Assembly (NCBI RefSeq): GCF_037893015.1
Contig: NC_133665.1
Coordinates: forward strand, 101,133,637-101,197,636
Direction: 5' to 3'
From: Macrotis lagotis
Lineage: Eukaryota; Chordata; Mammalia; Peramelemorphia; Peramelidae
DNA length: 64,000 nucleotides
Positions 11,781 through 21,640 of this stretch are shown piece by piece. The notes under the pieces are model-generated. The model was not told where the DNA came from. It ran no database searches and worked only from the letters and a program-made list of their open reading frames with translations. A program made the translations under genes and the position numbers. Within the stretch, counting starts at the first letter, position 1. Every line of letters starts with the position of its first letter.

Positions 11781-12238
11781 TCTGTCCTTTACTATGTGAC
11801 TAAATCACACACATAGTAAGTCCCCTTTCTTATTATCTTAATGTTCTTGTTAAAAAAAAAACCTGAATCTTCTTCAGTAGCCTTAGTCATTGGAGGAGGG
11901 GGCTGTGAATGGGTCTGCTCTGAAGCTTTTCCAACTTGGAGTTTATCTAAGCTATAGTGTAACCTTAGAGGGCCCCAAATGATATGATCTCCTTGTTGAT
12001 GAGACATTGAAGAAAACTTTGTGGAAAATCCCCAAATCTATTGGGGAGACACTGGATGTTGTGACTAGAATTCTAGAAAGAAATGACATTCCTGAGAGAT
12101 TGGACTAGGAAGCAGATTGGGAAAGAAAATAAAGTGGTTATCAAATGTCAAGCAAGAGATATAAGTAGACAACCAGAAATATTCCTCTAATACAGTTTTT
12201 CTCTTTCCTCCCTCATCTCCCTAATCCCCTCCCAGCAG

Positions 12239-12268
12239 TGTCCCATGGAAGAAACTTTCTTCATCGAG
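12239..12268 (+). CDS. Exon 2 (propeptide micro-exon) of pseudogene 1
   Basis: Preceded by a pyrimidine run and cagcag (a NAGNAG acceptor, so the exon may start at 12236 or 12239) and followed by CGAG|GTAAGA. At 30 or 33 nt it keeps phase 1 in and phase 1 out. It aligns with the gene 2 micro-exon, and the first ~70 bp of the following introns also match, including 'tctctttttaggrtctg' and 'accagga'. Confidence 0.55.
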
Positions 12269-12360
12269 GTAAGATGTGTTTCCAATCCAGGCTCTCTCTT
12301 TTTAGGGTCTGGGAACCAGGATCCCTGAGATTCCAGAGGTATTAGCCACTGGAACCTAGT

Positions 12361-12425
12361 AAGCCCCAAATGTGTATATGTGTGTGTGTATATATGCACA
12401 TGTGTGTCTGTGAGTGCATGCATGC

Positions 12426-12470
<45 letters not shown>

Positions 12471-12484
12471 TGTGTGTGTGTGTG
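12361..12484. repeat. (TG)n microsatellite in intron 2
   Basis: Almost pure TG from 12428 to 12484 with diverged TG/TA ahead of it. Flanks on both sides match those of the gene 2 (TG)n at 32901-32954. Confidence 0.95.
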
Positions 12485-12844
12485 GCTGGAGTCACTGAAA
12501 ATTGGAGAAGACAGTGGAATCAGGGAAGGAAATGGAAACTTGGAATCAGAGATGGATGAAGGGGCCAAGATGGCACTGAAGAAGAGACCAAGGTAGAAAA
12601 GGTAGGGTAACCACAGAAAAGATGGCAGCTGGATGCCAGAGCCTTGGGATCTATGACAGTGATTGGGCTATAAGCAAACCTGGAAGCATAGACAGAAGGA
12701 TCTTATATGACAACTATCACCCATTTCTCTTGACAGCTCTCATGGCCTCAGACCTACTCCATTTCTATGGAGCAAAGGGCTTATAACTTGCTTTCCTTAC
12801 AACTCTCTTAGGAAGGAGAGACAGAGATAGATGTGAAGAGAGAG

Positions 12845-13000
12845 TAAGCATTATTTATTTTTCCCATTTCAGAGATAAGTAAGCAGAAATGACAGAAGCC
12901 CCAGAGTAATTTCCATAATGATTCTATTCAAACTGGGATTTGAACTCAAGTCTGCTAAGTCTTGAGTTTTGTCCATTGTCCCACATTGCCTCTCATTATT
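12845..13000 (-). repeat. MIR-like fossil
   Basis: Shows 'cccatttcagagataagtaagcag' and 'actgggatttgaactcaagtct' in MIR reverse order. Confidence 0.5.
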
Positions 13001-13108
13001 GAATATCTCTTTACACACCTTTGGAGGTAGAATGGAGAGAGAATTTTCCTAGTAGAATCCAAATCTGGATTCTAGAATGTGGAGCATGAAGGGACACCTA
13101 GCCTAACT

Positions 13109-13300
13109 TTGAGAGTCAGAAGGTCTTCATTTATGAAATGCCTCCCCATTACTGTCTTTGTTTCACAGTGGGAGGGGACTGTGAAGGAAGATATTTTGTA
13201 CATTGCAAAGTTACTAGAGGTAAAGGTTATGGGCTGCAAGCAACACGATGGAGAGGATTTCCACATTGAGGGAATCATAAGGAATGAAGAAAATGAGCCT
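13109..13300 (+). repeat. Left arm of inverted repeat 2
   Basis: Reverse complement of 14297-14504 at about 90% identity apart from one small gap. The arm ends in 'aaatgagcct', where the sequence switches to a 39-bp copy of protease exon 3. Confidence 0.85.
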
Positions 13301-13327
13301 CCAGTATGGAAATCACCCCCTGTGTGA
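13289..13327 (+). repeat. 39-bp perfect copy of a protease exon 3 piece
   Basis: Identical over 39 bp to 14709-14747, which is the middle of the decayed His exon of gene 1. It is fused directly to the end of inverted-repeat arm 2. Confidence 0.9.
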
Positions 13328-13619
13328 GGAGAACTTCCTCTTTTAAAACAAGGAAAATGGAATCCTCAAGAAGGAAGGTGATTTGCCCAGAGTCAAAAGC
13401 AATAAGGATAAGGAGAGCTACCTTGGACAGAGCGCATTAAATTGGGTGAATCGCTTTCCAAGCGCTACCTCTGTCCATCTTCATAATAACCCCGAGAGTC
13501 TTGTCCAGGGTCACTTTGCCTGTCAATGTCAGAGGCAGGAGTGTATGATTCCCTAGTTAGTGTCTTTTTTATAAGACTGTCCTCCCAGATGAAGCTACAA
13601 AGGCTGAGCACTTGTGCCT

Positions 13620-13770
13620 CAGTGAAAAGGCATTTAGGGGACTGAAGTCAGAAAAGCCTTGAATTCAAATCCAGACCTTGCTCTGTGACTATGAGCAAGT
13701 CATTTCACCTCAGCTTCCAACTTTGAAAAATGGTCATAATTGCAGTGTTATTATCAAATTCACAAGATTC
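13620..13770 (+). repeat. MIR-like fossil
   Basis: Shows 'gaattcaaatccagaccttgctctgtgactatgagcaagtca' then 'aaaaatggtcataat'. Confidence 0.55.
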
Positions 13771-14296
13771 TTGGGAAGAAATTAGTTTATATACCTATAA
13801 GAGATATAAAGAAGGGAGTTCATTGTCTTGTGGTAGTCAGACATCTGGGTAAGTCTGAGACTATGAGGGTTGTCAAGAGAAATGGGTAATGATTGTCATG
13901 GGAAACAGGATTAGAGACACTGAGATTGAATATTGAGGGCTGAACCTAATCTTGAGCCACACATATAAGAGGTTGGTAGGATCTTGGCCCCTTAGGAACA
14001 GGGGTAAAGAGATGCCCATTAAAGGAGGGACTCAGACCTGGACCTAGGACATAGTCAAAGTGGGCTGGGCAAGTGAATTGAGTTCTGGATCCACAGGCTG
14101 CTCAATTCCCCTTTCCTAGGACCTACACTGGTCAAAGGCTGGGATGAGGTAAGGCCAACAGGTGGGATTCAATGACCAGATATAGCCAGGGAGGAGGGGA
14201 GTAGTGGTAAGGGGACTGGATCTGTACTTGGCTAATCTGAATTCAGACCTTAGCACTATCTCTTATCCAGCAGGGACCAAGAGCACATTTTTCTAA
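13771..14296. other. Loop of inverted repeat 2, nothing recognised
   Basis: Purine-rich single-copy sequence without a recognisable gene or element. Confidence 0.35.
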
Positions 14297-14504
14297 GGCT
14301 CATTTCTTCATTCCTTATGATTCCCTCAATGTGGAAATCCTCTCCATCATGTTGCTTGCAGCCCATAACCTTTACATCTAGTAACTTTGCAGTGTACAAA
14401 ATATCTTCCATCACAGTCCCCTCCCCCTGTGAAACAAAGACAGTATGGGGAGGCATTTCATAGATGAAGAGCTGAGGTTCAAATCCAGACCTTCTAACTC
14501 TCAA
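14297..14504 (-). repeat. Right arm of inverted repeat 2
   Basis: Partner of 13109-13300. Open frames of 82 codons on both arms are the same sequence read twice and have no recognisable domain. Confidence 0.85.
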
Positions 14505-14638
14505 TTCTTTATACCATTTTGAGGAGCAAAAGCATCCTAGGGAGGGGGTGAGGAGTTCATCCTGAGACCACAGGCCTCAGCCTAAAGTGGGGCCTGCTGA
14601 CATCCCTACCCTTCCATATGTTGTGTCTCTCTCTGCAA

Positions 14639-14801
14639 TGTGTGGGAAACACAGGCTGAAGGGGAGAGTCCTAAGAAATGAGAACATCTGAGAGGGGAAG
14701 TGGCCTTGGAAAATGAGCCTCCAGTATGGAAATCACCCCCTGTGTGAAGACAGTCTTATCGACTTCCATTGGGTGCTTACAACCTCTAAGTGCTTCCTGA
14801 A
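14639..14801 (+). pseudogene. Decayed exon 3 (catalytic His exon) of gene 1
   Basis: Exactly 163 nt, the length of exon 3 in genes 2 and 3. It reads CGK..L.G, then a TGA, EGKWPW, CEDSLID, HWVLTTSKCFLK, and ends AA|GTGAGT. Relative to gene 2 the acceptor is gcaa instead of acag, and catalytic His is Lys. No insertion or deletion is needed to align it, so decay is by substitution only. Confidence 0.88.
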
Positions 14802-15430
14802 GTGAGTCACTGGGCCTAGGTTATTAAGGGAGGGCACTGGGGCTCCCCCTCCACCTTACCCCCACCCCGTTCCAGAGAGGCCAGCCAGAAGGGGTTGAGC
14901 AACTGTTGGAGTGTCCACCTAGGACCTGGAGATCCCAGTCTTACCTGTCTACAAGGAAAAATAGAAGATAGAATAAATAACACAATGGAAGTATATTAAT
15001 TGTTCCTGTCATTCAGAAAGACCAGCCAAGGGAGGAACAGTGCTATATAGAGAGCAACCCATTCTGGGCTGGGAGGCCCTCAATCCTAACTTGGCAGATC
15101 TCATCTCTTTTTCAGTGCCTAATAAAAGTCCTGTGGCCTCCAAGAACTTCTGCAATGCTGATGTTCTGCAAAACTTTGTGGTGGCTTTGGGAGAAGTTAA
15201 GTCAGGACCCATGCCACCCTGATGTCAACTAGAATAGTAATAGCTCACCACTGTCTGACTTGAATCTTCCTCTGACCCTGTGAGGGATGATGAGAGATAG
15301 TTTCTTGTTCACAGAATAGCTGGGAGGCCAGAGTCACTGGATGGAAGAATATACAGGGGATTGGACATGAGCTAAGTTGTAAGAAGACTGGGAATGTGAG
15401 GGGAGGCTGGGTTAGGAGGGATTTTGAAGG
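14802..15430. other. Intron 3 of gene 1, nothing recognised
   Basis: No interspersed repeat hallmark was recognised. A 60-67 codon frame on each strand at 15009-15222 overlap one another and have no known domain. Confidence 0.4.
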
Positions 15431-15965
15431 CCAAACAGACAGAGCATTTTGTATTTGAGCTTGGAGACAAGAGGAAGTCACTGGAGTTTACTGAGCTTGA
15501 GTTTGGCATGATCAGACCTGTATTTTAGGAAAATCACTTTGGTAGATGAATGGAGGATATAGAGGTTGACTTGGGATAGGTAGATCACAAGTAGCAGAGG
15601 GGATGAGGGCTTGCACTATGGTGCCTATGGCAGTGTCAAGAGAGAGAAGGAATCATTGCTGAGAGGTGGCAGACTTTGGCAATAGTGGGAGGAGGTGAGG
15701 AAGAGTCAAAAGGGATATTGAAAAGTCGAGGTTGATGCCTAGGTTGTGAGTTTGGGGAGGAGAATGGTGGCTCCTTAACAGGAGGGGGGATGTTTGGAAG
15801 GAGGAGAATTTAGGGTGAAAAGTAATAAACTTCATTTTGGACATATTTTCAGATGTCTGCTGTACATCCAGTTAAAAATGTATGAAAGGCAGTTGGAGAT
15901 GTGAGACTGGAGGCTAGCAGAGAGGTTGGGGCTGGATAGGTAAATTTGAGAATGTTCATCATGGA
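15431..15965 (-). mobile_element. L2 LINE fossil
   Basis: Reverse-strand L2 landmarks: 'gcatgatcagacctgtattttagg', 'ggagaatttagggtgaaaagtaataaacttcattttggacat', and 'gaaaggcagttggagatgtgagactgg'. Confidence 0.6.
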
Positions 15966-16032
15966 GAAGATTTGTGTTTATTTAACTTTGTCTAACTGGA
16001 AGGATATATTCATGTTTGGTGGAGGGGCAGGT

Positions 16033-16312
16033 TTAGGAGAAATAAATTCTATTTTTGGATGATTGGTGGTATGTCTCAGTAGAGATGTTTTTCAGGTCAT
16101 TGGGCATATGGGAATAGAATTAAAGAATGGAATTAAGTTTGAATATTTAAAAGACCAATGCAGCTGGAGTTAGGTGGTGGTAGTGGTAGAAGGGATGTAC
16201 CTAAATGATCTGATAACAGTGTCAATATTCAGAAGGTCTTTGACAGCCTCGATCTATGAAATTTATTTAAAAAAAAGATAAATCACCATGTTGGAATTTA
16301 AATAATAACAAA
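16033..16312 (+). repeat. Direct repeat, copy A
   Basis: Matches 18697-18992 in order: 'aaattctattttt', 'gatgattggtggtatgtctcag', 'catatgggaatagaa', 'caatgcagctggagt', 'gtagaagggatgtaccta', 'caatattcagaaggtc'. About 85% identical by eye, too similar for two random L2 copies. Confidence 0.75.
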
Positions 16313-17311
16313 ATTGTGAAAGAATCAACTTGGAAAACTAAGAATTCTGATCAATTCAATAATCATCCATGACTCCAGGAGATTGACAGACCATTCATGT
16401 CTATAGGAAACATGCACAATGGAGTATTTTCCCCATCTCCTGTCAGAGAGATAATGGACTCAAGGTTCAGAATGAGATCTCTATTTTTGGCTAGCCAATC
16501 AGGGAATTTATTTTGCCTATGTATATTTGTTACAAGGATTTTGTTTCTTCTTTTTTTGCCTCTTCCACTGGAATGAAAGGGAATATAAACTTTTTTAGTT
16601 AAAAAGACACACACACAAATATAAGAAGGTAGAGGACTGCCTAGATAAGTTTGTATGTCAAAGATCTGGGAGTTTTGGTGGACTACTTCCTCAATATAAG
16701 TCAACTCTTATGTGGCATCAAGTCAAAAAGCTAACATGATCTTTAGTTAATTATGAGAGATACAATGAAGCAGAAAGTCAAACGTTCTGTTGGACTCTGA
16801 CCTATTCAGATCCCATCTAGCCAATTCTGTTTAATTTTAGATATCACATGGGCTAACTGGATTGCATCCTGAGAAGGATGACAAGATGGTAGGAGATAGG
16901 AGGCTATGTCACATAGAGACTAACTGGGGATAGTTTTCCTGAAGAAAGAAAGATTTAGAAAAAAACATGATGATGATGTCAGAAGGCATGAGGTTAGACC
17001 TGGTGTGTTCCACCTTGGTGGGCAGAAGGGAGGGGCAGTAGGTGGAAGATTCAGGGAGTCAGGTGTTGATTCAACCCAAGAAAGAATTCCCCAACATTAG
17101 AGGTATCCAAAAATAAGGAGGCCTTCAATGTTCTGTCCATGAGAATTTCAAAGGAGAACTAAATGACCACTTCTTGGAGATGTAACTGAGTATTGGACAA
17201 GGTGATGTCTGAAACATCCTCCATCTCAGAGTCTATTGTTTCAACTGTGATTCATTTCCCAAGACTCACAAAGAGTGGGAGGTAATGAGATTTTCCCCTT
17301 TTTTTCTACAG
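16313..17311. other. Single-copy sequence upstream of decayed exon 4
   Basis: A 113-codon frame on the minus strand (16363-16704) has no recognisable domain, and I do not consider it a gene. Otherwise nothing recognised. Confidence 0.35.
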
Positions 17312-17590
17312 GACTAGTGACTTGACTGCCTACCATGTTTTGGTGGGCAGCCACAAGTTGTATGAGATAAGCCCCAAGCTCTCAGTGTTAGAGTGAAGAG
17401 GATTTTCAGATATCCAGATTTCCAATAAATTCAACCCTTTGCACATGATATTGCCTTGCTCCTCCTAGAGTGGCCAGTGAAGTTGTCTCCATATGCTGTG
17501 TCCATCTGCCTGCTGAGAGCAGGCCTAAATTTTGAAGAGAAGGTCTCTTGTTGGATGATGGGCAGGGAACGAGCTGACCACAAAGATGAG
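17312..17590 (+). pseudogene. Decayed exon 4 (catalytic Asp exon) of gene 1
   Basis: Follows a good acceptor (tttttctacag). It starts in phase like gene 2 exon 4 and reads VLVGSHKLYE, close to gene 2's FVGYTKLYE. It then shifts frame: one frame meets a TGA; another gives RVKRIFRYPDF, a TAA, then HDIALLL, SPYAVSICLL and EEKVSCWMMG. The Asp of the triad and both Cys landmarks are still visible. No clear donor follows. Confidence 0.85.
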
Positions 17591-17799
17591 AGGAAAGATT
17601 TGTGGACAATGAGGTAAAGTCCTCCAGAGCTTGAGAGCCAGTTTGCTGAAGTTAAAGAATAAGAGACTCTCAAATCTGGGGGTGATGTTGATGGTAAAGA
17701 GGCCACAGGGGGCAACCAGGCCAAATGGCACCTTTCTATCCTGCCAACCAGGGGTTCTCCAGGCTCTTCTCATGGATCTCTACTCTTTATATGACAGGA

Positions 17800-18370
17800 G
17801 AGATGGATAGAAAGATGTTAGACAATAAGTGAATAAGTAGATGGATAGATGCATAAACAGATACATAGATAACAGATATGTAGGTAGATGGTAGAAGGAT
17901 AAGTACATAGATGGATAAATAGATTAGAAGGCAGATAAATGTTAGTAGATAGATGGAGGGCAACTAAGTGGTGCAATGGATGGACTGCTGGACCTAGAAT
18001 CAGGAAGACCTGGGTTCAAATCAAACCTCAGACACTTCTTCATATGACCCTGAACAAGTCACTTCACACTCTTTGCCTCAGTTTCCTGATCTGTCAAATG
18101 ATCTGGAGAAGGAGATGGCAAGCCACTTCAATATCTTTGCCAAGAAAATTCTAAATAAGACATGACTGAAATGACTCAACAACAATAAGATAGATTGATG
18201 ATAGATGAATAGGTAGAAAGATAATAGGTATGCAAGTAGATGGATAAATGCATACAAAGAAAGATAATAGATGGCAGCTAGATAGATGACAGAAGATTAG
18301 ATAGATAAATGGATGGATAGATGAATGGATGGATAGATGATGGATGGATGGATGATGGATGACAGATAAG
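17800..18370. repeat. Diffuse (GATA)n/(GATG)n repeat, split by a SINE
   Basis: Imperfect gatagatgg/atggatag steps at 17800-17950 and 18180-18370. The SINE at 17955-18188 sits between the two halves. Confidence 0.8.
17955..18188 (+). repeat. Marsupial SINE, long form
   Basis: Head 'caactaagtggtgcaatgg', then 'gggttcaaatcaaacctcagacac', 'ttgcctcagtttcctgatctgtcaaatgatctggagaagg' and the downstream 'tatctttgccaagaaaa...actgaaatgactcaacaac'. Diverged. Confidence 0.85.
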
Positions 18371-18696
18371 TAGGCAAATCAACCAGGTAAGGAGAAGATG
18401 ACTAGATTTTAGACTTTTACATTGTAGTTGCTTTAAGACTCAAGATACAAACAGAAGTACTTTACTTTGTCCTGGGGCAAGCTGGTCTCAGAGAGGGGAG
18501 TAGAAAGGGGAAGCCAGAGAAGGGAACTGGGCTTCTCCTGAGTTAGTATTCCAGAGCAGGGATTGAGGGTGAGGCAGGTCCCTCACCTCCCTCATTCTCC
18601 ATGAATACAGCCTCCTTCACATGCCCAGGTCCTCTCATTCGTTCATCTTGTTTCACATAATTGGCTGAATACGCCTATCTCTCATCCGATTATGTT
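18371..18696. other. Nothing recognised apart from a short direct repeat
   Basis: 18640-18696 ('catcttgtttcacataattgg...tctcatccgattatg') repeats at 19010-19062. Confidence 0.45.
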
Positions 18697-18992
18697 TAGG
18701 AGGAAGATCATAAATTCTATTTTGGATGATTTGCGGTATGTTTCAGTGGAGATGCCTTTCAGATCATTGGGCATATGGGAATAGAACTAAAGAAGGACAT
18801 TAGGTTTGAATATGTAAAAGATCAATGCAGCTGGAGTGGGGTTGTAGCAGTGGTAGAAGGGATGTACCTAAAAGACCTGATAACAGAGTCAATATTCAGA
18901 AGGTCCATGAAAGCCTTGAACTATTAGGAGAGATCATGTAGGATGAAATTTAGTATTAAAAAGAGGTAAATCATCATCTTGGAGTTTAAATA
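18697..18992 (+). repeat. Direct repeat, copy B
   Basis: Partner of 16033-16312, 2.66 kb downstream, the two copies flanking decayed exon 4. Confidence 0.75.
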
Positions 18993-19818
18993 ATAAATAA
19001 TTTGTCCATCTTGTTTCACATGATTGATTGTATACCCCCTATTTCTCATCCGCTTACATAGAGTCCAGTGAGTAGCCACCAAGAAGGTGGATGGATCCTC
19101 TGGGGAACCCTTCCAGGAAGAATGGACAAGATGAGTGGGCATTAAGAGGCTTGATATGTATCCATTGAAGCAATAGTCCAAATGCAACCTTCTATTGTCA
19201 TATCTCACCATTGTTTTCAAATTGATCTACCTAGGGGATCAGACTAACTTCCTTCGTCAAGATCTTAAGTTCACCCTTTTTATTATCCATACTTTTTGTC
19301 TCTGTACAAAAACCCTGCCTGGAAATCAAGAGTCCTGGGTTTGAGTCTTGCCTTTGTCAAAGACAAAGGCTATGCAACCTTGGTTAAATCATTTCCCTTT
19401 TTTGGGTCCCTGTTTTGTAAAATAAGGCAGTTAGACAAGGTTTCTTCATCTAAGGTCCAAGCACAAGCAAGTGATCTTGGAGGTCCATGAATTTGAACAA
19501 AAAAAATTACATCTTTGGTCTCCTTTGCAATTCTCTGTATTCTATTTTATGCATTTAAAAACTTGATTCTGAGAAGGGATCCAGAGTCTTCCCCAGTCTG
19601 CTAAAGGGATCCAGATTGGAAGACTTCATGAACCTGTCCAGCTCTGGAATTGCAAGTCAGACTAACCTGGAAGGCTTCCAGATTTTCAATGCAGGAAGGA
19701 AACTAGTTTAGTGGAAAGGAGAGAAAGGGGTAGAAGTCTGTGAAGAGATGAAAATAAGTTAGGAACTACAAGGCTGCAGCTGGTGATCGGGTCTTCAACA
19801 AAGCTTGTGCTAAAGACA
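18993..19818. other. Mostly unrecognised; MIR-like patch at 19315-19445
   Basis: The patch reads 'gtcctgggtttgagtcttgcc', 'gcaaccttggttaaatcatttccc' and 'ctgttttgtaaaataaggca'. The rest is unrecognised. Confidence 0.45.
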
Positions 19819-19819
19819 A

Positions 19820-20045
19820 GGCTGGGCAACCAGAGCTCCTGGCCCTGAATCAGGAAGGCCTGAGTTCATATTCAGCCTCAGGCACTTATTGACAGTGTGA
19901 TCTTGGGCAAGGCACTTTACCCTGTTTGCCTCAGTTTCCTCATCTGTGAGATGAGCTGGAGAAGGAAATGACACAAACCACTCTAATATCTTTGTAACCC
20001 CTATGGATTCACGGAAAGTCAGATGCAACTGAAAATGACCAATCA
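19820..20045 (+). repeat. Marsupial SINE, long form
   Basis: Shows 'cctggccctgaatcaggaaggcctgagttca', 'tgtgatcttgggcaaggcac', 'cctcagtttcctcatctgtgagatgagctggagaagg'. The head is degraded. Confidence 0.85.
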
Positions 20046-20203
20046 GAGCAGAGTGTTAAGTGCTTCTTAGAAATATCTTGGCTATTACATTAAAGTGCTA
20101 CCAACCATTATGATTATTGTAGTTATTACTCTGGCAGACTTCTTGGGGAGTTGGATTTCATGGGTTGGACAGACAGGACAGGTGGGAGAGGGCCTGGACT
20201 CTA

Positions 20204-20406
20204 AGAACTTTTCTTCCCAACAATGTTATTGATCAAGGCCTCCTTTCTGTGGGAGGTTCAGGTTCCATTTATTAAGAATTCCAAGTGTAATGTCCTCTAT
20301 AGCTCCTCTATAGCTTGGAGGATTCCAAGCCCAGCACAATGGGATATGAGATCCAGGACACCATGCTGTGTGGGGGTGGGATCAGTAAACCCCAGGGATC
20401 TGCATG
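20204..20406 (+). pseudogene. Decayed exon 5 of gene 1
   Basis: Aligns with gene 2 exon 5: LWEVQVPFIKNSKCNVLY corresponds to LQEAEIPLMNSYLCNLFY, and, in another frame, YEIQDTMLCGGG corresponds to YDIKDDMLCAGD. It ends ..TGCATG|GTGAGT at the conserved ICR position. It is ~36 nt longer than gene 2's exon and needs several frame changes. Confidence 0.8.
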
Positions 20407-20408
20407 GT

Positions 20409-20661
20409 GAGTTCCTTCTGGTTACCCCTCTTCTTGGCTTCTGAGGGCAGAATTCAGAGCCTTCTGTGGTCAGGTCAAAGATTACTCCATCATGGACAGA
20501 GGCAACACTGATTTTTTTCTTTTCTACTCTCAATTCCTCAGTGGCCTTTCTCTCTTCTTGGATGTCATTCTTGAGTCATTCTGTCCCATGGAGGGGGTGA
20601 GGAATTGCAGTCTACAATCTCAGAATATTAGAACTGGAGGGAACTTTAGGGGTCATCTGGT
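20409..20661. other. Start of former intron 5, nothing recognised
   Basis: A 77-codon frame at 20492-20725 has no domain and runs into a DNA transposon. Confidence 0.4.
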
Positions 20662-20870
20662 TCAGGGGTATCAAACTCCAACTGAGTCATGTAGAAGAAT
20701 CCCTGTGGGCCACATATTGACTTAGAAAAACTGCATCTTAGCTACATCTATGTTCTATTGTATTTTTATTTATTTTGTTAAATGTTTCCCATTTATATTT
20801 TAATCTGATTCTGAAACACTTGGGGGATTAAGGAACCCATGTAACCCTGTATTTGACACTGTTGGTCTAG
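20662..20870 (+). mobile_element. Non-autonomous hAT-type DNA transposon
   Basis: Starts 'caggggtatcaaactcc' and ends with the imperfect inverse 'tatttgacactgttgg', the CAGGGGTGTCAAACT-type terminal repeat. The interior carries 'gggccacatattgacttagaaaa' and 'ctattgtatttttatttattttgttaaat', common to marsupial hAT copies. Confidence 0.6.
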
Positions 20871-21384
20871 TCTGATCCATGTGTCAATAGGAATCTTTGC
20901 TATATCATAGGACATTTCAGAGGCAGGCTTTGCTCAGGAAGGATCCAGTTCAACCTTGACTTTGTAGAGATGAAAAAATAGAACCACCAAAAGGATGACT
21001 ATGACTAATTCGCTAGTCTGTGATCATACAGGTAGTGAGCTAGATCACGGGCTAGACCAGATTCCAGGTTTCAGATGCCTTTACCTGATCAACATTCCCA
21101 AAGAGCTGAGCTCTTACCTAACATAGGCTCTGAATTTTTGCTCCACTGACTGAGAGCTATTGGGAGTCATATTAAAGTCTCCTCTCTGGCCTATAGTTTC
21201 TTATTTGAAAAATAAGGATAACAATCCTTGCTCAATCTTCCCCATTTTACTTTGTGAGAACAGTGCTTCATAATGACATAAAGAGTTCATAGGAACTCTT
21301 CTTATCCTATCCATTGGATAGAAGCCAGAAGTGGATAATAAAAAAGAAATTCATGTTTTCCCAGATTTAGAGATTCTGAGTCCC
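20871..21384. other. Nothing recognised
   Basis: Single-copy sequence with no gene or repeat hallmark I can name. Confidence 0.4.
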
Positions 21385-21640
21385 TTGCAATGCTACATCC
21401 AAGATTTCATGATATGCCACAATTTGTCAGTCATTCCCCAATAAATGGGCACCAATTTTCTTTCCAGTTCTTTACTGCTACTGAAAGTACTGCTAATATT
21501 TTCCTATTCTGTCTTTGACCTCCTTAATCAAAGGGTTTTGTACAGCTTAGTGACTAACATATAATTCCCAGTTGTTCTCCAGTAGGGTTAGGCTCACAGC
21601 TCCACTGACAATGCAGGGGAGTGAGGTCGCCTGGGTGGTG
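21385..21640 (-). mobile_element. L1-derived fragment
   Basis: Reverse-strand L1 words: 'gtcattccccaataaatgggcacc', 'ttctccagtagggttaggctcacagctccactgacaatgca'. The first block is the complement of the 'ggggaatggttgaataag' block at 36293. Confidence 0.55.

Larger units (their letters stand above)
10461..20406 (+). pseudogene. S1A serine protease pseudogene (PRSS42/44-type), gene 1 of the cluster
   Basis: Five exon remnants lie in the right order and spacing: signal exon 10461-10566, micro-exon 12239-12268, His exon 14639-14801, Asp exon ~17312-17590 and the exon before Ser, ~20204-20406. Exons 1 and 2 look intact with usable donors. Exon 3 keeps the family's 163-nt length, but its acceptor AG is AA, one in-frame TGA replaces a codon before EGKWPW, CGGS has become CEDS, and AAHC has become TSKC (catalytic His to Lys). 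Exon 4 keeps 'HDIALLL' and 'CWMMG' but is frameshifted with stops. Exon 5 has several frameshifts. No exon with GDSGGP was found before gene 2 starts. It is a paralogue of gene 2, dead as a protease, though a transcript from exon 1 remains possible. Confidence 0.82.

Noticed and set aside
13079-14504. Similar 82-codon frames at 13079-13327 (+) and 14256-14504 (-), looking like a conserved small protein
   Set aside because: They are the two arms of one inverted repeat; similarity is from DNA duplication. No domain, and the frames end differently.
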